A stretch of DNA of 64,000 bases from Astragalus membranaceus (lineage: Eukaryota; Streptophyta; Magnoliopsida; Fabales; Fabaceae): positions 68,752,784 to 68,816,783 of the forward strand of contig CM076849.1 in the NCBI GenBank assembly GCA_039519185.1, written 5' to 3'. Position numbers and translations under genes: made by a program. The notes beneath the pieces are model-generated. The model did no database searches, had not been told where the DNA came from, and saw nothing but the letters and a program-made list of their open reading frames with translations. Position 1 is the stretch's first letter, and every line of letters begins with the position of its first letter. Positions 12,054-22,934 of the stretch are shown piece after piece.

Positions 12054-12141
12054 GCAACTCTTCAATGATAGCTTGATTCTCAACAGACAATGATGCCATC
12101 AGTGAGAACAACTGAACTCCTTCCTTCATCAACTTCCGCAA

Positions 12142-13506
12142 CTAACTAGCGGATAACAGACCAGACTCCTCCTCTTCAAAACTCACCGACTTGCTACGAC
12201 AATTAATATGAACATGGTTATGCTCTAACAAGTTCATTCCCAAGATTACATCCAATCCGCTCAACGGCAAGCAAACAAAATCCACAACAAAGTCTCTGTC
12301 GAAGATCGACAAGGGACACTGAGAACACACTAGAGAGGTAGTCACCGACCCCTTAGCTGGAGTGTCGAAAACCATCTCTCCATTCAAAGCAGACAATGCA
12401 AGATTCAACCTCTTACAACAATCAGCAGCAATAAAACAATGCGTAGCACCAGTATCAACAATAGATTTTAAAGGAGTACCATTAATGAAGCACGTACCTC
12501 TAATGAGTCCATCATCTTCAGTAGGCTCTTCACCTGCTAAAGCGAACACTTTTCCACTGGACCTTTCCTGCTTCGGCTTCGGACACTGAGTACTAATGTG
12601 CCCTCCTTCACCACAGTTGTAGCAGACCACTTCCTTACGTTCACACTCAGCCACCACATGACCCTCTTTGCCACAACGATAACAGTTCTTCACTCCAGCC
12701 TTGCACACGTTACTCTTGTGACCAGCTTTGCCACATTTGTAACATACGATGCTACCAGGAGCATCTCCCCCACTAGTCCTCTTGCCAGAAGCAGCTTTCT
12801 GTTTACCCTTACCAGCAGGAACCTCATACGGCTTACTACGACTTTGAAATTTGCTCCTCTTCTCATTCATCATCTTGTAGTGAGCATTGTTGTCTTCCTC
12901 ATAAATTCTTCAGCTGTCGATCAAATCAGCAAAAACACGGATTTTCTGATAACCAATCGCCTTCTTAATCTCGGGACGCAGCCCATTCTCAACCTTAATG
13001 CACTTGGAAAATTCAGCTGTAGCCTCACTATAGTGCGGGTAAAACTTTGCTAATTCCACAAACTTAGCAGCATACTCGGTCACAGACATATTCCCCTGTT
13101 TCAGCTCTAGGAACTCAATCTCCTTCTTACCTCGGACATCCTCTGGATAGTACTTTCTCATAAACTCTCTGCGGAACACAGCCAAAGTGATCTCTTCATT
13201 TGCAGTCTCCAACCTCTGCCTAGCCTCTAACCACCAGTCGTCGGCCTCCTCTGCCAGCATATGCGTACCATAACGGACCTTCTGCGCCGGAGTGCAGTCC
13301 ATCACACGAAAGATCCTCTCCATCTCTTTCAACCAAGCTAAAGCCCCATCGGGATCATACTTGCCCTTGAAGGTAGGCGGATTTTCTCTCTGAAAGGTAG
13401 CCAAACTCCGAGACCCAGCATTCTCACCAGCATTATGTTGACCCTCCACAGCCTGAGCCATAGCAGCCAATGCAGCAGCAATAGCAGCATCATTCCTTCC
13501 AGCCAT
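12142..13506 (-). pseudogene. Element C: gag with zinc knuckles and aspartic protease (one nonsense codon)
   Basis: One frame runs from the ATG at 13506 (MAGRNDAA) to a TAG at 12142, about 454 codons, broken only by a TGA at 12910-12912. The first half is a retrotransposon gag domain (FQRENPPTFKGKYDPDGA, EADDWWLEAR, FRREFMRKYYPEDVR), which builds the particle. The second half carries three CCHC RNA-binding knuckles (CYKCGKAGHKSNVC, CYRCGKEGHVVAEC, CYNCGEGGHISTQC). The protease follows, with its catalytic DTGA motif and the family's GLDVILGM flap-side segment. Three knuckles is more than the single one usual in plant chromoviruses. The normal readthrough into pol is lost at the TAG and in the deletion beyond it. 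Confidence 0.92.
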
Positions 13507-13608
13507 CTCAACTAATCACTACAATCATAGACAATAGTTAGAACTAATTGACAATACTTAGTGTCAATGACATAATGACTCGACAACTTGGCCGGACAGA
13601 CCGAAACT

Positions 13609-13620
13609 GCTCTGATACCA
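13609..13620 (-). promoter_or_regulatory. Primer-binding site of element C
   Basis: GCTCTGATACCA on the plus strand reads TGGTATCAGAGC on the minus strand, 4 bases inside the 5' LTR end. It is the initiator-Met tRNA primer site and confirms the minus orientation of C. Confidence 0.95.
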
Positions 13621-13624
13621 CTAA

Positions 13625-16154
13625 TGTAACACCCCTTTTCTACCCGAAAAATTTTCTACAAAAATCAGAGTTTTCAATACACCCACAAGGGATGCTACAC
13701 TTACACCGTTAAACATCACACGAAAATAAATAATTTTCACCATTCAAAAACAGTGCAACACCTAGCACGTCATAATATCAACCAGCAGCAGAATAAAATC
13801 ATAGTTCAATTAAATAGTTATACATCACCATAAAACTTCAAAATTAAAATAACAGAAACATCAATAAAGTCTAGTGTTCGTTCCCCTCGTTACCAACATA
13901 GGGGTAACATTCAAACAGAAGGGGTGAGATATCTAACATTATAATAGCATATATGATAGGCAATATGCTAGAGTACAACACTATATCAACCGCATCACAA
14001 CAACATCAACTAATAAATCACCAATAATCATCACTAACATCATGAATAATTATATGAGATGCAACCCACACCAACGGGCATATGCATGTGGTACCAATCA
14101 TCCACAATAAAGTAGCCATTATGGGCACATCACCTATATGAGCATCACCATCATCACCTATAGCTCCAACGGCCGAAGCCAACATCACCAAAATAATGCA
14201 TATGCAACATATGCGACACCATGGAAAATGCACCAGACAATCAACACACAACAGACATTTAATTAATATAACATCACCAATATCACCAAGTGGTCATAGA
14301 CCCATCACCTGTCACCTTAGCCCATAAAAATAGGCACAATACCTTTTTATGTCATCACCTGTTATATCATCACCAATAATCACCAATAATCAACAATGAC
14401 ACCAACACCTATAACGATAATCATACACCGACACCCGAGACACCAATTTACACCACGGCAACATGACAAGAACTGGCGCCCAGCAGCAGGGCGCCAACAG
14501 CAGAAACAGCCACCACAGAAACTGGCGCCCAGCAACAGGGCGCCAACAACAGCACAGAAACTGGCGCCCAGCAACAGGGCGCCACAGCAGGTAACAACAT
14601 TTCAGAAACTGGCGCCCAGCAACAGGGCGCCAAGACAGGCAGCAACACAGCAGAAACTGGCGCCCAGCAACAGGGCGCCAGAGGCAACACCAGCAACACA
14701 GGATCTGGCGCCCAGCAACAGGGTGCCTAGGACAACAGAGGCAACAGCAGAACTGGCGCCCAGCAACAAGGCGCCTAACACCATGGCAACAGAATTGGAC
14801 TTGGCGCCCAGCAACAGGGCGCCTAGCAACAACACAGGAAATGGCGCCCAGGAGCAGGGCGCCTAGCAGCACATCAGCAGGAACAGACTTGGCGCCCAGC
14901 AGTAGGGCGCCTGACCCAACAGGCAACACAGCAGACTTGGCGCCCAGGAGCAGGGCGCCTGAGACCAGAACAGCAACATCATACTTGGGGCCCAGCAACA
15001 GGGCGCCTGAGACAACAACCACAACATCAGGCTTGGCGCCCAGCAACATGGCGCCTGAGACAGCAGAGGCAACACCAGACTTGGCGCCCAGCAACAGGGC
15101 GCCTCGCAACACAGCAACCTTGGCGCTCAGCAACAGGGCGCCTGGCAACACAGCAGCACAAAACGCAACATCACAGGAATTGGCGCCCAGGAGGGCGCCC
15201 AGGAGCAACACAGAGCGCAACACAGCGCCCCTGCACCAAGACAGAGTTGCCAGGCACGGCGCCCAGGAGGGAGACAACAACACAGAAAGTTCTAGCACCA
15301 CACAGCACCATCCAAAAGCAACACAAGACACCACTGGGCACCTAGGGCGCCCTTCACAGCAACACAGACACGCACCATTCACCACTAGGCGCCTAGGGCG
15401 CCATCCCCTGCAATTCAAATACACACTGGGCGCCTAGGGCGCCAGCTCCAGCAACCTAGACAACATCATTGGGTGCCTAGGGCGCCACATCCAGCAACAA
15501 CAAAACAGGGACACCATGACTGGGCGCCTAGGGCGCCAAAATCAGCAACAATGGGCAACACTGGCTTGGCGCCCCGCAGCAGGGAGCCTCCGGCAACCCA
15601 CCACAACACCAAATCGCACGAAATAACATCCAAACACCAAAAATTCACCATAATCAATCATCAAGCACCAATTTCAAATATCATGAATACATACTAACAC
15701 CAATAATTCAACGCCAATAAGATCAAGGGAACAACATAGGTCCTACCCCCTACATAACCCCATCATAAACCCTATTCTAAGGATAGAACCCACCCTTACC
15801 TTAGATTTGTCGAAGACAAGACTCTCTTGACCGTAGACACCAAAGAACCATAGCAACAGGGCTCCTCTCCTTCTCTTCTCCTTGCTAGCGCCGCGCCTTC
15901 TTCTCTCTTCGCACTCCTCTCTCTGTTTTTCTCAAACAAAAGCGCAAGTGAGGCAAAACCCTAGCCTAGGCACTTCACCTATGCGCCTAGCTAGTGGGCT
16001 TTTGGATCACAGGCTTTTCTCCACAACTTAGCCCAATTCCTAATCAACACGCCCTAAGTTAATTAAAACACCATTTTAATATTTTGATACGACTACACCA
16101 ATAACATACCTAAATATTTAATTGAAATAAATAATTAAATATTTGGGCGTTACA
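13625..16154 (-). mobile_element. Element C: 5' LTR (2530 bp)
   Basis: On the minus strand it starts TGTAACGCCCAAATATTT at 16154 and ends GGGGTGTTACA at 13625, next to the primer site. It is the same family as the B LTR. Its centre is a large GGCGCC hairpin array. Open frames inside it (for example 14390-15424, minus) arise from the repeat period and are not genes. Confidence 0.92.
14474..15590 (-). repeat. 48-bp GGCGCC hairpin minisatellite in the C LTR
   Basis: About fifteen units start near 14474, 14522, 14562, 14610, 14658, 14705, 14753, 14800, 14842, 14889, 14937, 14985, 15033, 15081 and 15119, mostly 48 bp apart. Each holds GGCGCCC, a 7-nt loop such as AGCAACA, then GGGCGCC; many extend to a perfect 9-bp stem (CTGGCGCCC with GGGCGCCAG). 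Units between are CAGCAACA-rich. Beyond 15180 the array decays into GGCGCCTAGGGCGCC-type pairs. The block is a CpG island within AT-rich LTR DNA. Confidence 0.92.
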
Positions 16155-16512
16155 TGGTGACTTGGGGGTTTTAGCTGGCTTACTTAAGAAGGTGGGGAAT
16201 TTACAAATCTGCCCCTCATTTAACATGTGTAAGGACTACAATACCCTTCAGCAACTTGACTTAAAATAACTAATCTAACTTACCAAACAAGCACATATTC
16301 ATGACAAGAGAAAAAAATGTTATTTCATTTCCTAACACAATGTCGCCATTAATCACAAACAAGAAAATTATTTATTTAAATCACACACAATTTTTTATAA
16401 TAAGTCACTCAAGCAATTTATTTTCAAATCATTTTATTTTCAACCATTTAACTAAATCACCAAATATTATTTCATGCCAAATAATTTAAATAGCAAAAAT
16501 TGGGGATGTTAC
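16155..16512 (-). mobile_element. Element P: start of an LTR interrupted by element C
   Basis: On the minus strand the sequence begins TGTAACATCCCCAATTTTT at 16512, a typical chromovirus LTR start, and runs to the C border at 16154/16155. No polypurine tract lies beyond 16512, so this is probably a solo or 5' LTR. It forms the outermost layer of the left nest. The remainder would be left of the window. Confidence 0.55.
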
Positions 16513-16587
16513 ACCAGACCCAACCAATTAGCTAACATATACCAGAGTTGCAGAAATGGCATCCAACAAAGCAATGAGTTGCCGAAT

Positions 16588-16938
16588 TTATTTTATCACG
16601 ACACATGACCCAATAGAGGCAGATGTATGTAGAATAACTCCCATCTTTAGCATGTTTGTTTGAATCAAAGCACGATCTAAGAGCAATTTCCTAGAGAAGA
16701 CAACTATTTTGGAAGGAGCAAAACTCTTCCAAAGGTTATTAAGGAACGAAAGTTTGTGATTCGAAACTTGCATCATCGAAAAAGGGCACACAGAGAGAAA
16801 GGAGTAGGTAGAGCCCACTAAAAATGTACCACTAGGATCCCTAGTCAAGACCCAACTATCTGGCTCGAAGAACATGAATGAAGAAGCAAGCAAGAGAGTA
16901 AGCTTGGCCTTTAGCTCCCTTCCCAGGAATAGAAACAT
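16588..16938 (-). pseudogene. LINE-type zf-RVT domain fragment
   Basis: A 116-codon open frame resembles the zinc-binding region that follows the reverse transcriptase in plant non-LTR retroelements. Visible pieces are DPSGTFLVGSTYSFL, LWKSFAPSKIVVFS and LLLDRA...MLKMGVIL. The downstream cysteine pattern is broken (GSCVVIK). No endonuclease or reverse transcriptase core lies nearby, so this is an isolated 3' fragment of a LINE or of a host-domesticated RVT-like gene. Assignment rests on pattern recognition only. Confidence 0.6.
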
Positions 16939-17078
16939 ATATTAAGCAATGGTGTTTAGTTTGTTGGATGTCACGGAGTAATCATATCGGTCTAAACATT
17001 TTAAATTCTTTGAAAGAATCCACATTGGGTTTTAAAAAATATTTGCATGGAATTGGTAGAGTTCTTAAAGAATCAATG
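16939..17078. other. Short unassigned AT-rich gap
   Basis: Nothing is recognised here apart from phrases resembling the start of repeat R1 (ATTGGTAGAGTTCTTAAAGAATC near 17050 echoes 17108-17150). Confidence 0.4.
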
Positions 17079-18058
17079 TTGGGCATTAAGAAACAACCAG
17101 GGTGTTATTGGTAGTGTTTTAAACATTTTATATTCTTTAAAGAATCCACATTGTGCCTTTACAAACAACCAGCATGGTATTTTAAGAGTTTTAAAGTTTA
17201 TTTACATCAGAACTACCGCAATGATCGTCTTCTTAAAATCAGCGTCGAATTTGAGGCATGTAGCGCACTAAAACGAGATATAACAATTTGTTTACAAAAC
17301 TATCATATTCAATATTACACATGAGTTTTTTAAGGATTCATTTAGGAAAATTTAGTTTACCGTAAAGATGTACATATACAACAAAATCAAGTTTTACATA
17401 ACTAGTTTAACAAATTAAAAAATTCTTAAATCTAAGATTCTGATTGTGTGATTCAGTTACTAATGTCACTCTACATTGGACTGATGACTAGTTTTCCAAA
17501 GTTATCTGTTATTTGAAAACGTCACCTCAAACATAGTGAGTTATAAAATTCTGTAACATAAAATATAAAACAAACAGTTAATGATGTTTCCAGCCATATA
17601 TGCAAGACCTGAAAAATCATCCCAGAAGCTACATAATAGGTGACTCTTTTTGTATTCCAAAAAGGTTTTGAAGAAAACATTTTTCGTACAATCATTGGGT
17701 CGCCGATTTGGATCATGTGTGCCCTAACATGCCCCGGGTCGACCTAATATGGCATAAGCGTCACTCCAAACATGCAAACCACCTTTGTATTTGTCGATGC
17801 TATAAGTCATTTATCAACACCTTGGAATTATCATACAATTTATCATAGAATTTCTTAAGTAATATAGTTTAAGAACATCCCTAGTCTTCTACAACTTATA
17901 CATACATGCATAGCAGGAAGACACATAGATTACTTACTCTATAGTGCATAATTTTTCAGTAGCAATACATATACATACATGCATAGCAGGAAGACACATA
18001 GATTACTTACTCTATAATGCAGAATTTTTCAGTAGCAATACACAATATATGGCACTTA
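17079..18058. repeat. Dispersed repeat R1, copy 1
   Basis: This block is also found at 40036-41480 and, in part, 50530-52600. Shared landmarks are the CACATTGTGCCTTTACAAACAACCAG region, the GGGTCGCCGATTT region near 17700, and CAATACACAATATATGGC near 18040. The minus strand of about 17600-17720 gives an open, exon-like segment containing IGDPMIVRKMFSSKPFWNTK, shared with the other copies. A partial direct duplication (TACATACATGCATAGCAGGAAGACACATAG) lies at 17900-18010. R1 ends abruptly at the truncated 5' border of copia element D. Function is unknown. Confidence 0.75.
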
Positions 18059-20438
18059 TTCCTCCTTTAACATTACTCAGGTCTATGTTTCCATCTTTAT
18101 TTGTACAACATTCTATTGAGTCTTTTAAGTGTGACATTTGTCAATTTGCTAAGCACCACTGAAGTACTTTTCCCTCTAGTGGTACCAAAAGTGCTGAACC
18201 ATTTGATCTTATTCATTCTGATGTTTGGGGGCCTGCCCCTGTTTCTAATATTTCTGGTGCAAGATGGTTTGTGTCTTTTGTCGGTGATTTTACTCAAGCA
18301 ATTTTGTTGTTCTTGATGAAAGATAAATCTGAGGTACCCCAATTGTTTATTCCTTTTTATAATATGATAAAGACTCAATTTGGAAGAGGTATTAAAAAAG
18401 TCCGTTCTGATAATGGAAAAGAATATGTGAATCACAATCTTTCTGATTTGTTCATTATACAGGGTATCATACATGAACTTACCTGTGTTGACACCCCTCA
18501 ACAAAATGGGGTTGGTGAAATAAAAAATCGCCATCTTCTTGAAATTGCACGAGCTCTTCTCTTCCAAATGTCTGTTCCAAAATCATACTGGGTAGATGCA
18601 GTATTAACTGCTGCCTATTTGATTAATCGGATGCCATCTCGTGGTCTAGGTAATGTTAGTCCAATTCAACTTTTGGTCTCACAGTTTCCTTCTATTCCTA
18701 TCTTGCAGAGCCTTGAGTCTCGGGTATTTGGTTGTGTGGTTTTGTCCACGTTCAGCCACAACACCGAAGTAAGTTGGATTCTCTTGCAGTTTATTGTGTC
18801 TTTATAGGTTATACTCCTAACAAGAAGGGTTACAAGTGTTGTCATCCACCAAGTCGTAAGTTCTTTGTTTCGTTGGATGTCACATATCATGAGCATGTCT
18901 CCTTTTTCACTCGTCCACAGCTTCAGAGGGAGAGTGATTCTAATTCCAATTTGGAATCTGAGTCCGAGCTCGAGTTTCTCTTCCTTGGATCATGGCAACA
19001 CAAGTCACCAGTTACAGACTGTGTGTCCTGCTCCTTCTCCTCCTTCCACTTCTCCTAGTTTTGTTCCTAATGTTCCTCCAGTATCTCCCGTGTCTTCTGT
19101 TTTGCAGGAAATAATACCTAGTGAGCCTATACTTACTTATCAGAGAAGAGGAAAACCCGATATGGTCCAGCAACAACTCCAGCCGCCTGAACCGGAGGTA
19201 AGTACTGAAAGTGACTCATCAACTTTAGATTCTCATATTTCTGATACTGATGACCCTGATACAGATGTTGATATTGTTGACCCTGATGTAGATGACTTAC
19301 CTATTGCTTGGAGAAAAGGGAAAAGGTCTTGTGCTAAGTACCCTTTTCTCAATTTGTTTCTTCTAAGAATCTTTCCTTGCAGCATCAAAGTTTTATTGCA
19401 GCTATTGACTCTGTAAGAATCCCTACATCAGTTCAAGAGGCACTTAAAGATAAAAACTGCGTCCAGGCTATGAATGAAGAGATGAAAGCACTTGAGAAGA
19501 ATGAAACTTGGAAAATTGTCGAGAAACCAAGAGACAAGAAGCCTGTTGGTTGTAGATGGATCTACACAGTCAAGCACAAATCAGATGGTACCCTTGATCG
19601 GTACAAGGCAAGACTAGTGGCAAAAGGATACACTCAAACTTATGGAATTGATTATGAGGAGACATTTGCTCCTGTGGGAAAAATCAATACTGTTCGTATT
19701 TTACTCTCTCTTGCTGCGCACTTTGGTTGGGATTTACACCAGTTTGATGTTAAGAATGCTTTCTTGCATGACAATTTAGAAGATGAGGTGTACATGGAGA
19801 TTCCACCAGAATTTGGTCCCACTAATGGAACGAATGTGGTTTGCAAACTGAGAAAAGCTTTATATGGACTAAAACAGTCTCCTCGGGCCTGGTTTGGGAG
19901 GTTTTCAAAGACAATGTTGCACCTTGGTTATAAGCAAAGCCAGGGAGATCATACACTTTTCTTCAAACATTCACAGGGTGGTAAACTGACAATACTTCTT
20001 GTTTATGTTGATGATATTATTGTTGCAGGGGATGATTTGACAGAAAGGCAACAGCTTAAGGAAAAATTAGCTACAGAATTTGTAATGAAGGACCTTGGGA
20101 AACCTAAGTATTTCCTAGGGATTGAGGTAGCCTACTCCAATGAAGGCATTTTTATTTCTCAAAGAAAATATGTTCTTGACCTTCTGAAAGAAACAGGAAA
20201 GCTTGGATGTAAACCTGCAAGTGTCCCTATTGACCAAAATCACAAACTGAGCACCAAAGAGGAAAGTGCTAAGGTTGACAAAATGCAATATCAAAGACTA
20301 GTGGGGAAGTTGATCTACTTAGCCCACACTAGACCTGACTTGGCATATGTAGTTAGTGTTGTAAGTTAGTTCATGCATGACCCAAGAGTAAGACAACTTC
20401 AAGCAGTAGACCGTGTTCTGCAATATCTCAAAGCCACT
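18059..20438 (+). pseudogene. Element D: Ty1/copia pol, integrase to RNase H start (5'-truncated, interrupted)
   Basis: The sequence opens in the gag-pre-integrase finger (FKCDICQFAKHH), then a stop at about 18160. The integrase core has its first Asp in HSDVWGP, its second in VRSDNGKEY, and Glu replaced in context by GVGEIKNRH. A frameshift lies near 18765, and FIGYTPNKKGYKC follows in another frame. The reverse transcriptase (19377-20369) is complete: RWIYTVKHKSDG, ARLVAKGYTQ, the Asp in FDVKNAFLHD, GLKQSPRAW and the catalytic YVDDI. A TAG at about 20367 precedes the start of RNase H. The frame is cut by Athila element E at 20438 and resumes at 39129. Gag and the 5' LTR are missing. Codons otherwise remain largely open, so decay is moderate. 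Confidence 0.93.
20434..20438. repeat. Target-site duplication CCACT, left copy (element E)
   Basis: CCACT at 20434-20438 is repeated at 39124-39128 on the other side of E. The copia reading frame continues across when E plus one copy is removed. This proves E inserted as a unit. Confidence 0.95.
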
Positions 20439-21430
20439 TGGTGTGTGAAAAAGATGGTGCAAGTATACACAGTCACAAACAAGTAATATAGTGATGAGAA
20501 AGGTCGAACCCAAAGGGATTGGTTAAACTTTTGTATGTTTAGAAAGCATATAAATTAGTGCAGCTACACTACTCACAATTTTGGGTGTTTAATGTTTATG
20601 AAAACAGAATGTAAATGTGCAGAAAAATATGGAGGAAATCAGTTGAGAACGATAGTTGAAGTACTCTTGCATAAGTTTGCCTAGCAGTGCAGATGCACTA
20701 ATTCCTTCTACGTAACTAACTTGATGAAGAAGTGAAAGAAGGAGTTGTCAATTCCTTCCTTACCTTCTTGCCAACTAACTGCTAACTTAAAAATATAAAA
20801 AGAAATAAAATACAAGAAAGTAAGCTATCTTATTGTATCTGAAATGGATTGTGAATTAGATTGTTTTCAAGTGAGAAGTGGAAGCCTTTGTATAGCCTTG
20901 GAGCTTTCCTTCAAGTGAGGGTTTCCTTGGAGATCAAGTTAACCTAGAGGGGTTAACCATGGTTACTTTTCAGAACATGTTTGCTGGGAATTGAATCCAA
21001 CACTCCACCTTAAAGAGGGGTCCAATCGTGGAGGGTCATATGTCCTTTTGCAAGTGGGAATGTGCCTCCATGTGACTTGTTACTAAGCATGATATCATAG
21101 AGGTGTTTATTCATTGGTATGAATTGGGGTGCTTCCAATGTGGGCTTATCCGTCTTGGTGCAGAAAGGTGCAGATGCACTGTGGAAATGCTTCTAGTGCA
21201 GATGCACTGTGTTTTTCCTGGTGCTGAAGCACCAACTACCGATGCACTGAACAAACATATCAAACATACCAATATACATACAAAACGCTTAAATCATTGC
21301 ATAACCCTCTTTGATATATAGAATGTTGTTATCTTACTCATACTACTATATTTAACACGTATTACACTTGATTTAAAGTAATTAGTTATGTTTAGATGCA
21401 TAAATAACTCTATATAAAATAGAGTTATCA
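20439..21430 (-). mobile_element. Element E: 3' LTR (992 bp, internally deleted)
   Basis: On the minus strand it starts TGATAACTCTATTTTATATAG and ends CACACACCA. It matches 37533-39123 at both ends but lacks about 600 bp present there (roughly 37790-38375), with a short unique stretch near 20660-20730. Motif copies lie at 20686, 21167, 21195 and 21220. Confidence 0.9.
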
Positions 21431-22934
21431 CACCCCCAAACTTAAACCATTGCTTGTCCTCAAGTAATGACAAAAAGAAAACACAAATAAGATTTTCATA
21501 TTTTAAGAAGAACAGATCAGCTCATATCTTTTCAGAGAATGATTTTTTTCTTTTGCAAAGAACCTCATTTTTAGAACATTTTGTCTTGGTGCATTTGAAT
21601 TCCCAAACACCCAAAAGTTATTAAAACTAATTTATGTGAGTGTGTGCCCCACTCAGAATCAGTCAGTTCCAAAACTAAGTAAAAAGTTTCTCTTAGCCTT
21701 TGGAAAATTTTAGATCACGTTTAGTCAAAGCAAAAAGTGTTTCAAAATATAGACTAGACTAACAACATCTTCAAGACTTGGGGGGCTTTAAGCACAACTA
21801 AGGACTTTAGTTGAGTATTTCAAAACTGTTGAGTCAATGTACTATCTTTATTTTTTGTGGTTCTTTTCTTGGTGCAGATGCACCTAGGTGCAGGTGCACT
21901 GGGTATTTTTGTGAAGTGCAGATGCACTGAACATTTTGTAACAGTGCAAGTGCATTGAGTGCAACTGCACTTGATACTACATTTCAAGATTTGTAGCATA
22001 TATTACCCTCCTCACTGACCTTCTTATGCATACTTTTTTTTTTCTTTGGTTTGATTTTATTTTCTTCTTTTTCTTTCTTTTCTTTTGCATTTTTATGCTT
22101 TTCTTTTCTTTCAAACCAAATGCACTATTAGAACAGGTTCAGTTAATGACTTAGGCAAATATAGCTAGTTATAACATTTTGAACTCTTTTGTAGTGATTT
22201 TGGGAACCTATTTATGTTGACTATTCTAAGTTTCTCATACTCAGCCTTAGTATTCATGGAAACTCCCTCAAACTTAATTCTTTATGCTTTTCTATATTTT
22301 TAGTAAAAATTTAGCTTTGACCTTGGCTTTCTCAAAATCCCTCTTGCATCAAATAGCTCTTTAAATAGCAATGTTCTTTTCAAAACTCAGTTTTGATGTG
22401 TCAAAGTAATAATAAAATTGGTCATTTGACGAAAACAATGCTTCTTTTCTTTTTCTTCCTTTCATCATTAAAAATCAGTTCAAAGAATTCCTTTGGCTAA
22501 GTCTGTGAAAAAGAATCAAGCTGATCATGCTTCAAAAACTATCAAATCCTATTTTGGACATAAACAATTTTGATGCACCTCAAACTAAAGTTCATGCAAC
22601 TAATGTTTTTGTAAAACAGTTTTCTGAATTTTCAAAAGAATCTTTGTTGATTGCATCATTTTTAAAATTTTGAAATTAACTACTCACATATAGGCAAACA
22701 ACAGAAACCAGACATACATAGTTATTAAAACACACAAGCACATGCATATAGTTTTTAAAGTGCTTCTCCCCCCAACTTAAAGTTGAGTAGTGTCCTCACT
22801 GCTCCAAGTTGAGTCCAAAAAGTAATTGTGTTCAAAATGGGGAGAGGGGTTAGTACATGTGGGATAGCAAAACATATAAGTAATAAAATAAAGTATTTAA
22901 GCATAATAGATTGAAACAAACAACATTTAAAGTT
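21431..22934 (-). other. Element E: untranslated 3' region and polypurine tract
   Basis: No gene is seen. The minus-strand polypurine tract AAGTTTGGGGGTG adjoins the LTR at about 21431-21443. Motif copies cluster at 21871-21971. A pyrimidine-rich run lies at about 22035-22110. A second tract, TTAAGTTGGGGGGAGAAGC on the minus strand near 22766-22784, looks like an extra internal polypurine tract. Confidence 0.7.

Noticed and set aside
14474..15170. Regular palindromic repeats resembling a CRISPR array
   Set aside because: Spacers are similar to each other, there are no cas genes, the context is a plant LTR, and the repeats vary.
14390..15424. 344-codon minus-strand open frame with repeated 'GALLLGA' peptides, and similar frames on both strands to 15437
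   Set aside because: The 48-bp repeat period keeps all frames open; the peptides are translations of the GGCGCC array in an LTR.
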